Source: an uncultured Synergistales bacterium (GTDB lineage Bacteria; Synergistota; Synergistia; Synergistales; Aminobacteriaceae). Taken from it: 64,000 bases of DNA. Both the position numbers and the translations under genes were made by a program. The DNA lies in the NCBI GenBank assembly GCA_905233725.1, contig CAJOEM010000004.1:80882-144881 (forward strand), read 5' to 3'. Below are positions 19,280 to 28,553 of this stretch, piece after piece. Each line of letters starts with the position of its first letter. Positions within the stretch are counted from its first letter, which is position 1. The notes under the pieces are model-generated. The model was not told where the DNA came from. It ran no database searches and was given only the letters and a program-made list of their open reading frames with translations.

Positions 19280-20446
19280 TTAACGTTCATCGTCTGAGAT
19301 TTCGAGAATATCCCCGTCAAGCTCTGCGTCAACATTCTCATTGGGCGGCAGATTAGCGTTCGTGTTTTCATCGTCCAAATCTGAATCTAAATCCGAAGCT
19401 GAATCCGAATCCGGAATGAATCCCGTACTTTTGCTAACTTCAGCCATGATATTCTTGATAATCTCGTCCTGAAGCGTCTTATTCTCCGACAAGAATTTCG
19501 CGACGGATTCTTTGCCTTGACCGAGAGTCTCGCCTTTGTACGCCAGCCACGAGCCCTTCTTGTTAATAACGTTGTAATCAATAGCCATGTCAACAACAGC
19601 GAATCCCATCGGAATGCCCTGACCGTAAATCAGACTTGTGTGAGCAGTTCTGAACGGAGGAGCTAATTTGTTCTTCACGACTTTCAAGTATAATTCGTGA
19701 CCGATTGTTACATCGCCTTTGTCGAGTTTTTTTCCGCGCCTGACTTCGAGCCTGATTGACGAGTAGAATTTCAACGCACGTCCGCCTGTTGTAGTTTCTG
19801 ATGGACCAGCAGGAGCGTATCCCGTCGAAATTAACGCACGCAACTGGTTGATGAATATCACGACGCAATTCGTCTTCGCAATAACCGATGCCAAGCGTCT
19901 CAGCGCATACGACATTAATCGCGCCTGCAAACCCATCTGGCTTTCACCGATTCGCCCGTCGATTTCTGCTTGAGGTGTTAGAGCTGCGACTGAATCCACA
20001 ACGACAATATCAACAGCACCGCTTCGAACCAACGCGTCCAAGACGAATAACGCCTGTTCACCGCTATCCGGCTGCGACAAATACAAAGACTGAATGTCAA
20101 CGCCCAAAATTTTCGCAAGTCTCGGATCCAGAGCGTGTTCTGCATCAATGAACGCTGCAATTCCGCCGGCTTTCTGAGCTTCAGCAATCGCACACAATGC
20201 AATCGTAGTTTTTCCCGAACCTTCAGGCCCGAATATTTCAACGATTCTGCCCTTGGGATAGCCTCCGATTCCTAACGCAACGTCAAGAGGCAAAATTCCG
20301 CTCGAAATTACGTCAACGTTTTTGTTCGCACTGTCACCCAGACGCATAATCGCACCGTCGCCAAATTTGCTGCGAATTTCATCGATTGCAGCCTCAAGAA
20401 TTGCCTCGCGAGTTTGAGTATTTTTCTTGGCTGGTTTAGTCGCCAT
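19280..20446 (-). CDS. recA: RecA recombinase
   Basis: DNA strand exchange and SOS co-protease, 388 residues. Walker A is GPEGSGKTT, Walker B lies in VDIVVVDSVAAL, and the DNA-binding loop includes GESQMGLQARLMS. The C-terminal 50 residues are strongly acidic (many Asp/Glu with Asn), longer than usual. AGGAGAT precedes the ATG. I could not find a recognisable LexA operator in the 89 bases upstream, so SOS control is not evident. Confidence 0.98.
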   Translation of the reverse strand: MATKPAKKNTQTREAILEAAIDEIRSKFGDGAIMRLGDSANKNVDVISSGILPLDVALGIGGYPKGRIVEIFGPEGSGKTTIALCAIAEAQKAGGIAAFIDAEHALDPRLAKILGVDIQSLYLSQPDSGEQALFVLDALVRSGAVDIVVVDSVAALTPQAEIDGRIGESQMGLQARLMSYALRRLASVIAKTNCVVIFINQLRALISTGYAPAGPSETTTGGRALKFYSSIRLEVRRGKKLDKGDVTIGHELYLKVVKNKLAPPFRTAHTSLIYGQGIPMGFAVVDMAIDYNVINKKGSWLAYKGETLGQGKESVAKFLSENKTLQDEIIKNIMAEVSKSTGFIPDSDSASDLDSDLDDENTNANLPPNENVDAELDGDILEISDDER

Positions 20447-20535
20447 TAACTAATCATCTCCTGTTTCGTTTCGAAAATATTTTTCACGCGCAATATTTTA
20501 GAGTAGTGTTGCGAAAATATATAGTCTTGATTTTT

Positions 20536-21027
20536 TCAGGATTTTATGGCACGCAGCAATTCAGATAATGCAAACTCAACCGAACTTTCACGAATCTCGC
20601 GGCGATTACCCGAGAATAATTTTTTCACAGCATAACTCGCAAATTTTCCACGAGATGCAAAGCCGAACCAAACTGTGCCGACCGGCTTCAAATCGCTGCC
20701 TCCATCTGGTCCGGCAATTCCCGTAATCGAAACTGCAAAGTCTGTGTCATAAATCCTGAGCGAGCCTTCACACATCGCAAGCGCACATTCACGACTGACT
20801 GCGCCGAAATTTTCGAGAATCGCGTGACTTACGCCGAGAATATTTTCTTTCGCAGAGTTCGCGTACACAACAGCACTGCCGTTAAACACGTCTGAACTTC
20901 CCGGAATTTCTGTCAATGCAGCCGCAACAAGTCCGCCCGTACATGATTCAGCGCAGGAAATTTTCGTTGAGAGCGTTCTTGCTTCGTGCAGGATTTCTTC
21001 AGCAAGTAAGAGTAAGTTAGTATTCAT
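20536..21027 (-). CDS. pncC: CinA C-terminal-domain nicotinamide-nucleotide amidase
   Basis: A 163-residue stand-alone CinA C-terminal domain (PncC type), which deamidates NMN to nicotinate mononucleotide in the pyridine nucleotide cycle. The catalytic motif AESCTGGLVAAALTEIPGSS is at about residues 26-45, and SITGIAGPDGG lies further on. The N-terminal MoCF-like domain of full-length CinA is absent, which is common. It stands between pgpA and recA, a frequent location for cinA. Confidence 0.9.
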   Translation of the reverse strand: MNTNLLLLAEEILHEARTLSTKISCAESCTGGLVAAALTEIPGSSDVFNGSAVVYANSAKENILGVSHAILENFGAVSRECALAMCEGSLRIYDTDFAVSITGIAGPDGGSDLKPVGTVWFGFASRGKFASYAVKKLFSGNRREIRESSVEFALSELLRAIKS

Positions 21028-21038
21028 GATTCACGCTC

Positions 21039-21578
21039 CTAGAAATTCTGGATTAACCCGAACAGCCAGCCACTTCGGAAAAAATATGCGTTGATCGCCT
21101 GCAAGATTACGTTGCCAATAATTCCGCCGACAATGTCATCAAGCATAATTCCCCAGCCACCGTGAAATTTTTCCATGCGATTTATCGGGAACGGCTTCAG
21201 AATATCCAGCAACCTGAACAGAAAAAAGCCTCCGACGAGAAAATTTTTCGGCAGCAAATATACCGTACACCACATTCCGGCAACTTCATCGATTACTGTG
21301 CATCTTGGATCTTTTTTGCACCTGAGATTTTTCACGGAACAATTCGCTCTAACCGGACAAGGCTCAGAGCCATCGAGCAATTTCTCAGTCAGAGCCGTTG
21401 ACCAAACACCGAGCAAACTCACGCCAACAATCGCCCATAACGGAATGTCAATCACGAAACACACCAGCATCGCAACGAATGATCCCAAAGTTCCGGGCAT
21501 ACTCGAATGAAAGCCAAGTCCAAACACCGTCGCAATATTCACGTAGAAATTCCTGTTCAAAAATTTATTCTTATTCAA
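21039..21578 (-). CDS. pgpA: phosphatidylglycerophosphatase A
   Basis: A small membrane protein that dephosphorylates phosphatidylglycerol phosphate. PgpA signatures include GLGFHSSMPGTLGS near the N-terminus, then IDEVAGMW and the FRLLDILKPFPI and DDIVGGI segments, with several membrane helices. The start is set at TTG 21578, with AGGCGGTG upstream (179 residues). A GTG at 21626 overlapping the uvrC stop is the alternative but has no ribosome binding site. An atypical Cys-rich insertion (PCPVRANCSVKNLRCKKDP) lies in the middle. Confidence 0.88.
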   Translation of the reverse strand: MNKNKFLNRNFYVNIATVFGLGFHSSMPGTLGSFVAMLVCFVIDIPLWAIVGVSLLGVWSTALTEKLLDGSEPCPVRANCSVKNLRCKKDPRCTVIDEVAGMWCTVYLLPKNFLVGGFFLFRLLDILKPFPINRMEKFHGGWGIMLDDIVGGIIGNVILQAINAYFFRSGWLFGLIQNF

Positions 21579-21622
21579 GACAACACCGCCTAAAGAAAAG
21601 ATATTATTTTTGCAAGATTCTA

Positions 21623-23083
21623 TCACGCGTTATGATTCAGGAAATCCAGAATTTTGTTCGCAGTAATTATTCCGATTCCGTGAGCTTTTGCAAGTTCTTC
21701 GGGAGAGAGTGTCGCGATTTTCTCGAGTGAGCCGAATTTTACGAGTAATTCAGTTGCGCGTAATTTTCCGATGCCGGGTATCTCGTGTAATTTCGAGTGA
21801 CGCATTCGTGATTCGCGAGCGTGCCTGTGAGTTGTGATTGCGTATCTGTGAACTTCGTCGCGTAATCGTTGCAGAATTTGCAGAGCCGGGTCGCTGTAAT
21901 CGAGAATCATTGGCTCTGGATTGTTCGGGAAAAATATTATCTCTTCACGTTCGGCAAGAGCTATCATTGGGATTTCGAAATTCAACTCGTGAATCGCTTT
22001 CTGAGCATATTCGAGCTGACCAGTTCCGCCGTCGATTAGCGCGAGTTGTGCAGCTGGTTCGGAGTGTTTCATGACGTGTGAATATCTGCGCTTGACTGTC
22101 TCGTAAATTGATTCGTAGTCGTTGATTTCGCCGTCCGGTAAATTTTTTATCTTGAAGCGCCTGTATAGATTCTTGTTAGGCTTGCCCTGTTCGAACACAA
22201 CGCAGCAGCCGTAAGTTTCGTGCCCGTGAGTGTGTGAAATGTCGAAAGCGTCGATTCGCCACGGAAGAATTTTTAGCTTCAACAATTCCTGCAAACGCGT
22301 GAGGATTTGCCAGGTTACGTTGTCGAGATCTTCTTGTAAAACTGACGATATTTTGTAGCGGGTTAATTTCCAGATGGCTTTGATTGTGTCACGGAATCTT
22401 GCGGCTTTTTCGAACTCGAGATTTTTCGCGCAAGTTTCCATTCGGTTTCGCAGACGTTCGACAAGTTCCGCGGATTTTCCGTCGAATAGCAAGATCAAGT
22501 CACTGACGCGTTCACGGTATTCTGATTTTGAGCACAGTCCAGCACACGCGCCCATTGAGTGTCCGAGATTGTATTCGATACAGGGGCGTTTGGCATTGTC
22601 GGGATTGATTTTGGCTTTGCAGACTCGCAACGGGAAATATCTTTCGGATAATCGCAAAAGATTTTTCATGCTGCCGGCGTTTACGAACGGTCCGAGATAT
22701 AACGCGCCGTCATTGCTTTTGTGTCGGGTAATTTCCAGCCTGGGGAAGTCTTCGTTAGTGATCTTGATGTACGGATATTTTTCGCTCATCTTGAGTTCAA
22801 CGTTGAAGAATGGTGAGTAACGCTTGATTAATTTTGCCTCGACGATTAAAGCTTCAGCTTCGGATTCAGTGCGTATAATTGAGATGTCCTCGATTAATTC
22901 GACGAGTTTGGCTAATCGTGGCGACCAGAATTTCGAGTGTTTGAAATATGACGAAACGCGGCGTTTGAGTTTTTTTGCTTTTCCGACGTAAATAATTTTC
23001 CCGTCACAATCGCGCATGAGATAAACTCCGGGACGTTGCGGCAGATTTTTTAGAATAGCTTGAATTTTGGGTTTGATATTCAT
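21623..23083 (-). CDS. uvrC: UvrC excinuclease subunit, compact form
   Basis: Incises DNA on both sides of a lesion in nucleotide excision repair. The N-terminal GIY-YIG nuclease reads PGVYLMRDCDGKIIYVGKAK. A UVR motif (NLEFEKAARFRDTIKA) is near residue 220. The RNase H-like nuclease starts at about 285 (FDISHTHG, then DGGTGQ and EVHRYAITTHR), and a helix-hairpin-helix ends the protein. At 486 residues it is clearly shorter than the usual 550-620: the segment that normally separates the UVR motif from the RNase H-like domain is nearly absent. Both nuclease centres look intact. Confidence 0.95.
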   Translation of the reverse strand: MNIKPKIQAILKNLPQRPGVYLMRDCDGKIIYVGKAKKLKRRVSSYFKHSKFWSPRLAKLVELIEDISIIRTESEAEALIVEAKLIKRYSPFFNVELKMSEKYPYIKITNEDFPRLEITRHKSNDGALYLGPFVNAGSMKNLLRLSERYFPLRVCKAKINPDNAKRPCIEYNLGHSMGACAGLCSKSEYRERVSDLILLFDGKSAELVERLRNRMETCAKNLEFEKAARFRDTIKAIWKLTRYKISSVLQEDLDNVTWQILTRLQELLKLKILPWRIDAFDISHTHGHETYGCCVVFEQGKPNKNLYRRFKIKNLPDGEINDYESIYETVKRRYSHVMKHSEPAAQLALIDGGTGQLEYAQKAIHELNFEIPMIALAEREEIIFFPNNPEPMILDYSDPALQILQRLRDEVHRYAITTHRHARESRMRHSKLHEIPGIGKLRATELLVKFGSLEKIATLSPEELAKAHGIGIITANKILDFLNHNA

Positions 23084-23160
23084 AATTTCCGGATTATAGC
23101 AAAATTTCGTGATAGAATTACGTGTTTAATACAAATATTTTTTCGAGGGAGTTTTTAGAA

Positions 23161-23874
23161 ATGTTATTTGCGTCTGATCCGATAGCGAAATTGCTGGGTT
23201 CATGGTCAACGTATCTGAATGTGTACTCGGTAATTCTGAGAATTTTGTTTGCGATTGTTATTGCGTCGATAGTTGGCTGCGAGCGTTCGTCGAAGAGACA
23301 TTCGGCTGGCTTGCGAACGTTTATCGTGATTACGCTTGCGTCTGCTTTGTCAGCGATGGCGGATTTGGGATTTGGTTCTACAGTTCCGATAATTTCTGCT
23401 GCTGCGATAGTTTCTGCTGCGATGATTTCGGGAAATTCGATTCTGTTTTCGTCAAAATCTCAGATTAAAGGCTTGACGACATCTGCTGGATTATGGGCGT
23501 GCAGTGTAATCGGACTCGAAGCTGGAGCAGGCTGTTACACGTTGACTTTGATTTCGGCGTTCGCGTTAATTTTCTGCATATCGACATTGCCGCGCGTTGA
23601 GAAAATCCTGAAGAACCGCTCGAATCATTTCGAAGTGCATCTGGAACTAAAGAACAGCTCGAACCTGCAAGATTTTGTAACGACGATTCGCAAACTTGGT
23701 CTGAAGATTGACGATATTGAATCTAATCCGGCGTATCTGAACTCGGGATTGAGCGTGTATTCTGTTTCTATGACGATTCGCGAGCGTGATTACGAGAAGT
23801 ACAAGCATCATCATGACATAGTGCAGGCATTGCGTTCGCTGGATTATATTTATCACATAGAGGAAATGAATTGA
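23161..23874 (+). CDS. MgtC/SapB family membrane protein
   Basis: A 237-residue protein with about five membrane helices in the first 150 residues, including the MgtC signature GCERSSKRHSAGLRTFIVI and GNSILFSSKSQIKGLTTSAG. An ACT-like cytoplasmic domain (about 155-237) follows. MgtC-family proteins are linked to Mg2+ limitation and to regulation of membrane ATPases; the role here is unknown. GAGGGAG precedes ATG 23161; an upstream GTG at 23122 is less likely. It is divergent from uvrC. Confidence 0.88.
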   Translation: MLFASDPIAKLLGSWSTYLNVYSVILRILFAIVIASIVGCERSSKRHSAGLRTFIVITLASALSAMADLGFGSTVPIISAAAIVSAAMISGNSILFSSKSQIKGLTTSAGLWACSVIGLEAGAGCYTLTLISAFALIFCISTLPRVEKILKNRSNHFEVHLELKNSSNLQDFVTTIRKLGLKIDDIESNPAYLNSGLSVYSVSMTIRERDYEKYKHHHDIVQALRSLDYIYHIEEMN

Positions 23875-23881
23875 ATTAATT

Positions 23882-23923
23882 ATCGAGAACCTGAGCATGT
23901 GATTCAAGATTCAGATTCTCGAT
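23882..23923. terminator. hairpin between convergent genes
   Basis: ATCGAGAA-C-CTGA (23882-23894) pairs with TCAG-A-TTCTCGAT (23911-23923), with one mismatch. It lies between the convergent mgtC-like gene and the phosphatase gene. No strong T run follows on either strand, so its efficiency is uncertain. Confidence 0.5.
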
Positions 23924-23944
23924 CAAGATTAAGAGCAAGCAAGA

Positions 23945-24745
23945 TTACTGCAATTTCTGAATGAGTGTTGCGATTTCCTGTTCTGAAACGCCGATTCGGA
24001 GCAGGAATTTTTTTGTTGTCTGGGAATTTGTGTTTTTATCAGCGAGTACCAGCGGCAAAAATCTGCGGATTTCGCTGTTTGCTACGAGTTCGTATTCGCC
24101 AGTTTCAGGCATGATCCCGAAATAATTCTTGAACGAGATCATGTAATCAGCTTCGATTTCGAGTTCTGACGCGCCACATAGACACTCGACGATTGCGCAG
24201 AAAATTCCGGCTCTGTCCTTTCCCAAGTCGCAGTGAATCAAATACGGCGGATCGTTTGCGGCCATGAAGCTAATCCCACGTGCGATTGCCTGGCGAAATT
24301 TCCGGGACTGAAACTTCAAGCCCGTGTCAAGTCCGATGAAATTTTGCGTGCTGTAGTAAGTCCCTGAGAAATTCTCGAGACTGAGAATCTTTGCGTCAGA
24401 ATCAGCTGTGTTTATGAACGTTTTGATTTGTGCGTTTTTTGCGAGTTCGTCGGCGATTTGCTCACGATTCCCCCAGGCTTTCACAGGTGACGATGAGCGA
24501 AATAATTTTCCCTTTCCGATTCCAGTTGTCGTTACTTCACGAAAATTCGCAAATTCCGCATCAGACAAATTCTTGTAATCGGCGCGATTCTTCGAGAGAC
24601 GTTTCGACAAGCTCCGGTAAAAATCTTTCTGAGAGAAATTTTGCTGAGATTGTGCAGCCTCGCATATTCCAGAAAAACTCAGAGCCAGAATTAGAATCGC
24701 AATCGCAATCAGGAATTTTCCGTAACGTTTCGTGATTATGATCAT
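23945..24745 (-). CDS. exported tyrosine/dual-specificity phosphatase
   Basis: A 266-residue protein starting at ATG 24745, overlapping the preceding stop by four bases (ATGA). Residues 1-32 form a basic-hydrophobic signal sequence (ITKRYGKFLIAIAILILALS, ending at CEAA). The C-x5-R phosphatase loop is HCDLGKDRAGIF near residue 182, typical of bacterial Y_phosphatase3-type enzymes that act on phosphotyrosine or phospholipids. Its export suggests an envelope substrate. It is the last gene of the obg-to-phosphatase run. Confidence 0.85.
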   Translation of the reverse strand: MIIITKRYGKFLIAIAILILALSFSGICEAAQSQQNFSQKDFYRSLSKRLSKNRADYKNLSDAEFANFREVTTTGIGKGKLFRSSSPVKAWGNREQIADELAKNAQIKTFINTADSDAKILSLENFSGTYYSTQNFIGLDTGLKFQSRKFRQAIARGISFMAANDPPYLIHCDLGKDRAGIFCAIVECLCGASELEIEADYMISFKNYFGIMPETGEYELVANSEIRRFLPLVLADKNTNSQTTKKFLLRIGVSEQEIATLIQKLQ

Positions 24746-25170
24746 GATTCTTGACTCAGGATTTTCTCCAGCCAATGTTCGAGTTCGTTGCCGTCTCGCA
24801 GCAATTTCCCGTCCGTTGATGTGAACGCGTGTTTTGTGTAGCCTTCCGCGGCGAGTTTTCCTGTTCTGAGATTCTTGATTTTGCACGAGAAGACTACGCT
24901 GACTTTGGACAAATTGCTTACGCAGGTTTCGATTTCGATTTCGTCGTCATATAGCAGCGATGATTTGTAGCGACAATGAGCTTCGACAACCGGCAGCATA
25001 ATTCCGCCAGCTTCCCATTCAGTGAAACTTTTGCCGCTCGCCCTGCAAAATTCAGTTCTGCCCATCTCGAACCAGTCCAAATATCTGCCGTAATAAGCGA
25101 TTCCCATTTTGTCAGTTTCGCCATAACGTACGCGTGTTCGTGTGAGATTTTTATTCGTGTAGGCGTTCAT
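24742..25170 (-). CDS. YbgC-type acyl-CoA thioesterase
   Basis: A 142-residue hotdog-fold thioesterase. The family signature RVRYGETDKMGIAYYGRYLDWFE gives the catalytic Asp and neighbouring residues at the N-terminus. Start and stop overlap their neighbours by four bases each (ATGA), indicating tight translational coupling with the LCP gene and the phosphatase gene. Related enzymes hydrolyse short or aromatic acyl-CoAs; the substrate here is unknown. Confidence 0.88.
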   Translation of the reverse strand: MNAYTNKNLTRTRVRYGETDKMGIAYYGRYLDWFEMGRTEFCRASGKSFTEWEAGGIMLPVVEAHCRYKSSLLYDDEIEIETCVSNLSKVSVVFSCKIKNLRTGKLAAEGYTKHAFTSTDGKLLRDGNELEHWLEKILSQES

Positions 25171-26621
25171 GAGTTCAGAGGCTCCAGTCGTGAGAAAATT
25201 TCTTCTTTGTCGTGTCCGATTATCAGCGTGAGAGAAGTTGCGCGTTTGTCTACCTGGATTAGCTTTTCGTTTTTGATGCCGCATAATTCAGCCAGAGCCA
25301 TTGCGCTTTGTTTTGTGGATTCGTCGTCACTCGGCGGGTATAAAATATTCGTCGCTCTGTAATCGTAATGTCTAGCGTTGCCGGTGTATGGAACTTCGAT
25401 TCCAAGTCTCTGGAAAATCGTAGCTGCACGTTTGCCCAAGCCTTTCTCGCCGTCGCCGTTCAGGATTCTTATGCTCAGAATTTGCTCACGTAACTCGGCT
25501 AATCTATCGTTCGTGAATGCTGAGCTGAGTTGAGTTTCTTCGGCTACGTTTTCTGGATTGTCTGAGTAATTCATGAGCGTCGGATTGCTGGCTAAGCTTG
25601 ATTCTGAATCGCCTGAATTTGAATCTGGATCTGAAGCTGCAACCTGGTCTGGAAATTTCGCGGCTAGTTGCATTGAGAACGCGACGTTATCGAGTATCCA
25701 GTAGCTGATGTTCTTGTTATAGCCAGATTTCCCCGGAGCCATGAACATTTGGATACGATTTGATTCGAGTCTGTTCGCGAACTGCAAAAGTTTCAGAGCT
25801 TCGAGTGGCGCAAGGTCTGTATCGACTGCATCAAGAACTTCGGTTACTAGTGCCGGGATTCTTGGAATTATCGACGGGCTTTTGAGTTTTTGTATCACGA
25901 TATTAATGAATTTCTGCTGACGTTGAACTCGCCCAATATCGCCGAGCGGATCGTGCCTGAATCTCACGTAACCCAGAGCCGTTTTGCCGTCCATGTGCTG
26001 ACGACCTTTGGGAATGTTTATGAATAACTTGCCAGAATAGTCCGTGTAATAGAGCTTTTTCTCGACGTTAATATCAACTCCGCCAAGCATGTCGATAATT
26101 CTCGGGAAGCTCTTGTAATTAATCTTCACGAAGTAATCTATCGGCATTCCGGTCAAATTCACGAGCGTCTCACGCAGCAAATTTATTCCGCCGTAAACGT
26201 AAGCATGATTGATCTTGTCCCAGCTTCGTCCGGGAATATACACGCGCGAATCTCTGGGGATCGATGCAATTTTCAGGCCCATGTTGTCAGCGTCAAAGAT
26301 TGCCAGTGCGATTGCGTCAGTACGTGAAGCTCCGTCAACGTTATCAAGTCCGACGATTAACACGTTCACTGTACCTTTGGCAGATTCGATTTGTTGCGAG
26401 GATTTTTGCTTTTCGAGACCGACGGCTAATTCAGTTTCACCGCTTGTGCTGATTTGAGTGTTGCTTTCGGGTTTAGTAACGCGCGATGCTCTCGGAGTTG
26501 GCAGCGGATTCGGATCGTTCATGACTTCCATAACTTTCACAGTTGCGCCACCCAGAGCCGACGATGCTATCATGATTATCATTCCTAGGATTTTCAAAAA
26601 TCGCATGTTTTGTAATTTCAC
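25167..26621 (-). CDS. LytR-CpsA-Psr family protein with C-terminal LytR_C domain
   Basis: A 484-residue membrane-anchored protein that, by family, ligates teichoic-acid-like or capsular glycopolymers to peptidoglycan or similar acceptors. A single N-terminal membrane segment is at 8-30. The LCP core starts at about 85 (NVLIVGLDNVDG, SRTDAIALA, SIPRDSRVYIPG, the DMLGGVDINV loop, YVRFRHDPLGDIGRVQRQQ). A low-complexity Ser/Asn linker follows at about 325-375, and a LytR_C domain ends the protein. The acceptor polymer is unknown. In an apparently diderm lineage this would be a less usual but documented occurrence. Confidence 0.92.
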   Translation of the reverse strand: MKLQNMRFLKILGMIIMIASSALGGATVKVMEVMNDPNPLPTPRASRVTKPESNTQISTSGETELAVGLEKQKSSQQIESAKGTVNVLIVGLDNVDGASRTDAIALAIFDADNMGLKIASIPRDSRVYIPGRSWDKINHAYVYGGINLLRETLVNLTGMPIDYFVKINYKSFPRIIDMLGGVDINVEKKLYYTDYSGKLFINIPKGRQHMDGKTALGYVRFRHDPLGDIGRVQRQQKFINIVIQKLKSPSIIPRIPALVTEVLDAVDTDLAPLEALKLLQFANRLESNRIQMFMAPGKSGYNKNISYWILDNVAFSMQLAAKFPDQVAASDPDSNSGDSESSLASNPTLMNYSDNPENVAEETQLSSAFTNDRLAELREQILSIRILNGDGEKGLGKRAATIFQRLGIEVPYTGNARHYDYRATNILYPPSDDESTKQSAMALAELCGIKNEKLIQVDKRATSLTLIIGHDKEEIFSRLEPLNS

Positions 26622-26636
26622 CTCTTGATAATTATA

Positions 26637-27233
26637 TTATATTTTGTACAGACCTTGGGACTCGATGTAAATTTGCACCAGATGCGGCACGAGAAATCTG
26701 ATTCCCTCATTCTCACGAACCCTGCGACGAATTTCTGTGCTGGAGACGGCAAATTCCGGAATTTTTATCACGCGAAGATTGCTGCGAATAATTTGCGGCA
26801 GTTTGTCGATTCCGTCAAGAGAATATCCCGGGCGAGTTGCTGTTACGAGAGTGCAGAGTGTCGGGATAATTTCGAAATCGTACCATGATGTGATCGAGAG
26901 CATTGCGTCAAGTCCAGTGATGAAAAACAGGTCTTCAGGTTTAACGCCTGAGTCGATAAATTCGCGCAGAGTATCAACAGTGTGAGTGTAATCTTTGCGG
27001 TCGATCTCAGTTCTTGAGACTGAATATTCCAGAACTCCAGCAGTTGCGAGTAGTGTCATTGCGTAACGGTCCTCGGATTTTGTTATGTGAGATTTGTGCG
27101 GAGGATCGCCTGTTGGGACGAAGACTATCTTGTTAATTCCCAGGATTCGCCGGCTTTCCTCAGCTGCGAGTAAGTGTCCGTAATGAATCGGGTCGAAAGT
27201 CCCGCCCATGATTCCAGTTTTGATATTCGCCAT
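26637..27233 (-). CDS. nadD: nicotinate-nucleotide adenylyltransferase
   Basis: Adenylates nicotinate mononucleotide to deamido-NAD. The 198-residue enzyme has GGTFDPIHYGHL at the N-terminus (H/TxGH motif) and SSTEIRRRV (ISSTxxR motif) near the end. The start is ATG 27233; the upstream in-frame extension overlaps obg and is rejected. Adjacent to obg, the usual place for the housekeeping enzyme. A second NadD-like domain occurs at 50758-51786. Confidence 0.96.
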   Translation of the reverse strand: MANIKTGIMGGTFDPIHYGHLLAAEESRRILGINKIVFVPTGDPPHKSHITKSEDRYAMTLLATAGVLEYSVSRTEIDRKDYTHTVDTLREFIDSGVKPEDLFFITGLDAMLSITSWYDFEIIPTLCTLVTATRPGYSLDGIDKLPQIIRSNLRVIKIPEFAVSSTEIRRRVRENEGIRFLVPHLVQIYIESQGLYKI

Positions 27234-27234
27234 G

Positions 27235-28539
27235 TCACATAATTTGTTCGGGTTCGAAATCAAATTCAATATCGCCGATTAAGACTTTGTCTCCTTCACG
27301 CGCGCCTGCATCTTCGAGAGCTTCTTCAACGTTGAGCTTTTTCAAGAGTGCTGCGAATTTCAGTAACGCGTCCTCTTGTTCGAAATTGATTCGTGACACG
27401 GATTTCTCGAAATTTGCGTGTTCGACTTTGAATTTGCCGTCCGAAGTTCGAATGATTTGTACGGGAAGGCGTTTTTTTGAAGCTTTGCGTGGTAACTCGA
27501 TGAAAGCTGGTTCGATAGTTGCGTCAATCTCGAAAGATTCTGGTTCAGACTTTGGATTTTCGCGTGCGAGCTGAGCGATTTTCTTGATCAAGTCTGGGAT
27601 ATTTTCGCCGGTCATTGCGCTTACAAACATGCAATCGAGTTTTAATTTGCGCATTTCGGATTTCAGGCGCTTGATATTATCCTGAGATTCTGGCAGATCG
27701 ATTTTATTTCCAATCACGAGACACGGACGCTCTGAGAACTCCGGATTATACGACGTGAACTCATCCTGAACGGCGTGAAAGTCTTCGAGAATATTATTTC
27801 CTGAGAGATCTACGACGTGAATCAGGATTCTTGTGCGTTCGGCGTGCCGTAAAAATTCCAGCCCGAGACCTTTGCCCTCATGTGCGCCCTCGATTAAGCC
27901 GGGTAAATCTGCAATTACAACTTGATCGTCATCAATCGCGAGAACTCCGAGATTTGGCGTGAGAGTTGTGAACGGATAGCCTGCGATTTTTGGTTTTGCG
28001 CCGCTGATTGCTGAGAGAATGCTGGATTTTCCTGCGTTAGGAAGCCCCACGAGACCAACATCAGCGATAAGTTTTAATTCGAGAATCAATTCGCGTTCTT
28101 CACCTGGATCGCCTTTTTCTGAGAATCTTGGAGCGCGCCGTTCTGAACTTGCGAAATGTGCGTTGCCACGACCACCGCGACCGCCTTTTGCTGCGAGATA
28201 TTGCTGTCCGGGGAAGACCATGTCAGCGAGTAATTCGCCGTCTGAATCTGCAATCAAAGTTCCGCACGGTACGAAAATTTTCAGGTCCTCACCGTTTGCG
28301 CCCGTTCTCATTGCGCCCGAACCGTGACCAGCATTGCCAGCCTGAAACCTGCGATTGTACTCGAAATCTGCGAGAGTTACTATTCCACCGACAGATTCGA
28401 TTATAACGTCTCCACCTTTGCCGCCATCAGCGCCATCTGGACCGCCTTTGGGAACGAATTTCTCACGACGGAAGCTCAACGCACCATTGCCGCCGCGACC
28501 TGCTTTCACGAAAATTTTTGCTACGTCTACGAATTTCAT
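27235..28539 (-). CDS. obg: Obg GTPase, with C-terminal OCT domain
   Basis: Ribosome-associated GTPase of 434 residues. The glycine-rich Obg fold (residues 1-158) contains FRREKFVPKGGPDGADGGKG. The G domain has GLPNAGKSS, DLPGLIEGAHEGKGLG, NKID and SAMTG. The OCT domain occupies roughly 350-434. nadD starts immediately after its stop. Confidence 0.97.
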   Translation of the reverse strand: MKFVDVAKIFVKAGRGGNGALSFRREKFVPKGGPDGADGGKGGDVIIESVGGIVTLADFEYNRRFQAGNAGHGSGAMRTGANGEDLKIFVPCGTLIADSDGELLADMVFPGQQYLAAKGGRGGRGNAHFASSERRAPRFSEKGDPGEERELILELKLIADVGLVGLPNAGKSSILSAISGAKPKIAGYPFTTLTPNLGVLAIDDDQVVIADLPGLIEGAHEGKGLGLEFLRHAERTRILIHVVDLSGNNILEDFHAVQDEFTSYNPEFSERPCLVIGNKIDLPESQDNIKRLKSEMRKLKLDCMFVSAMTGENIPDLIKKIAQLARENPKSEPESFEIDATIEPAFIELPRKASKKRLPVQIIRTSDGKFKVEHANFEKSVSRINFEQEDALLKFAALLKKLNVEEALEDAGAREGDKVLIGDIEFDFEPEQIM

Positions 28540-28553
28540 GTAATTATCTGCAT

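Noticed and set aside
20447-20535. A LexA operator upstream of recA
   Set aside because: No CGAAC-N4-GTTCG or CTGT-N8-ACAG pattern was found; near-palindromic A/T sequence is present but not convincing.
24796-24886. N-terminal extension of the exported phosphatase upstream of ATG 24745
   Set aside because: It overlaps the thioesterase gene, is basic and repeat-free, and the ATGA start at 24745 leads straight into a signal peptide.
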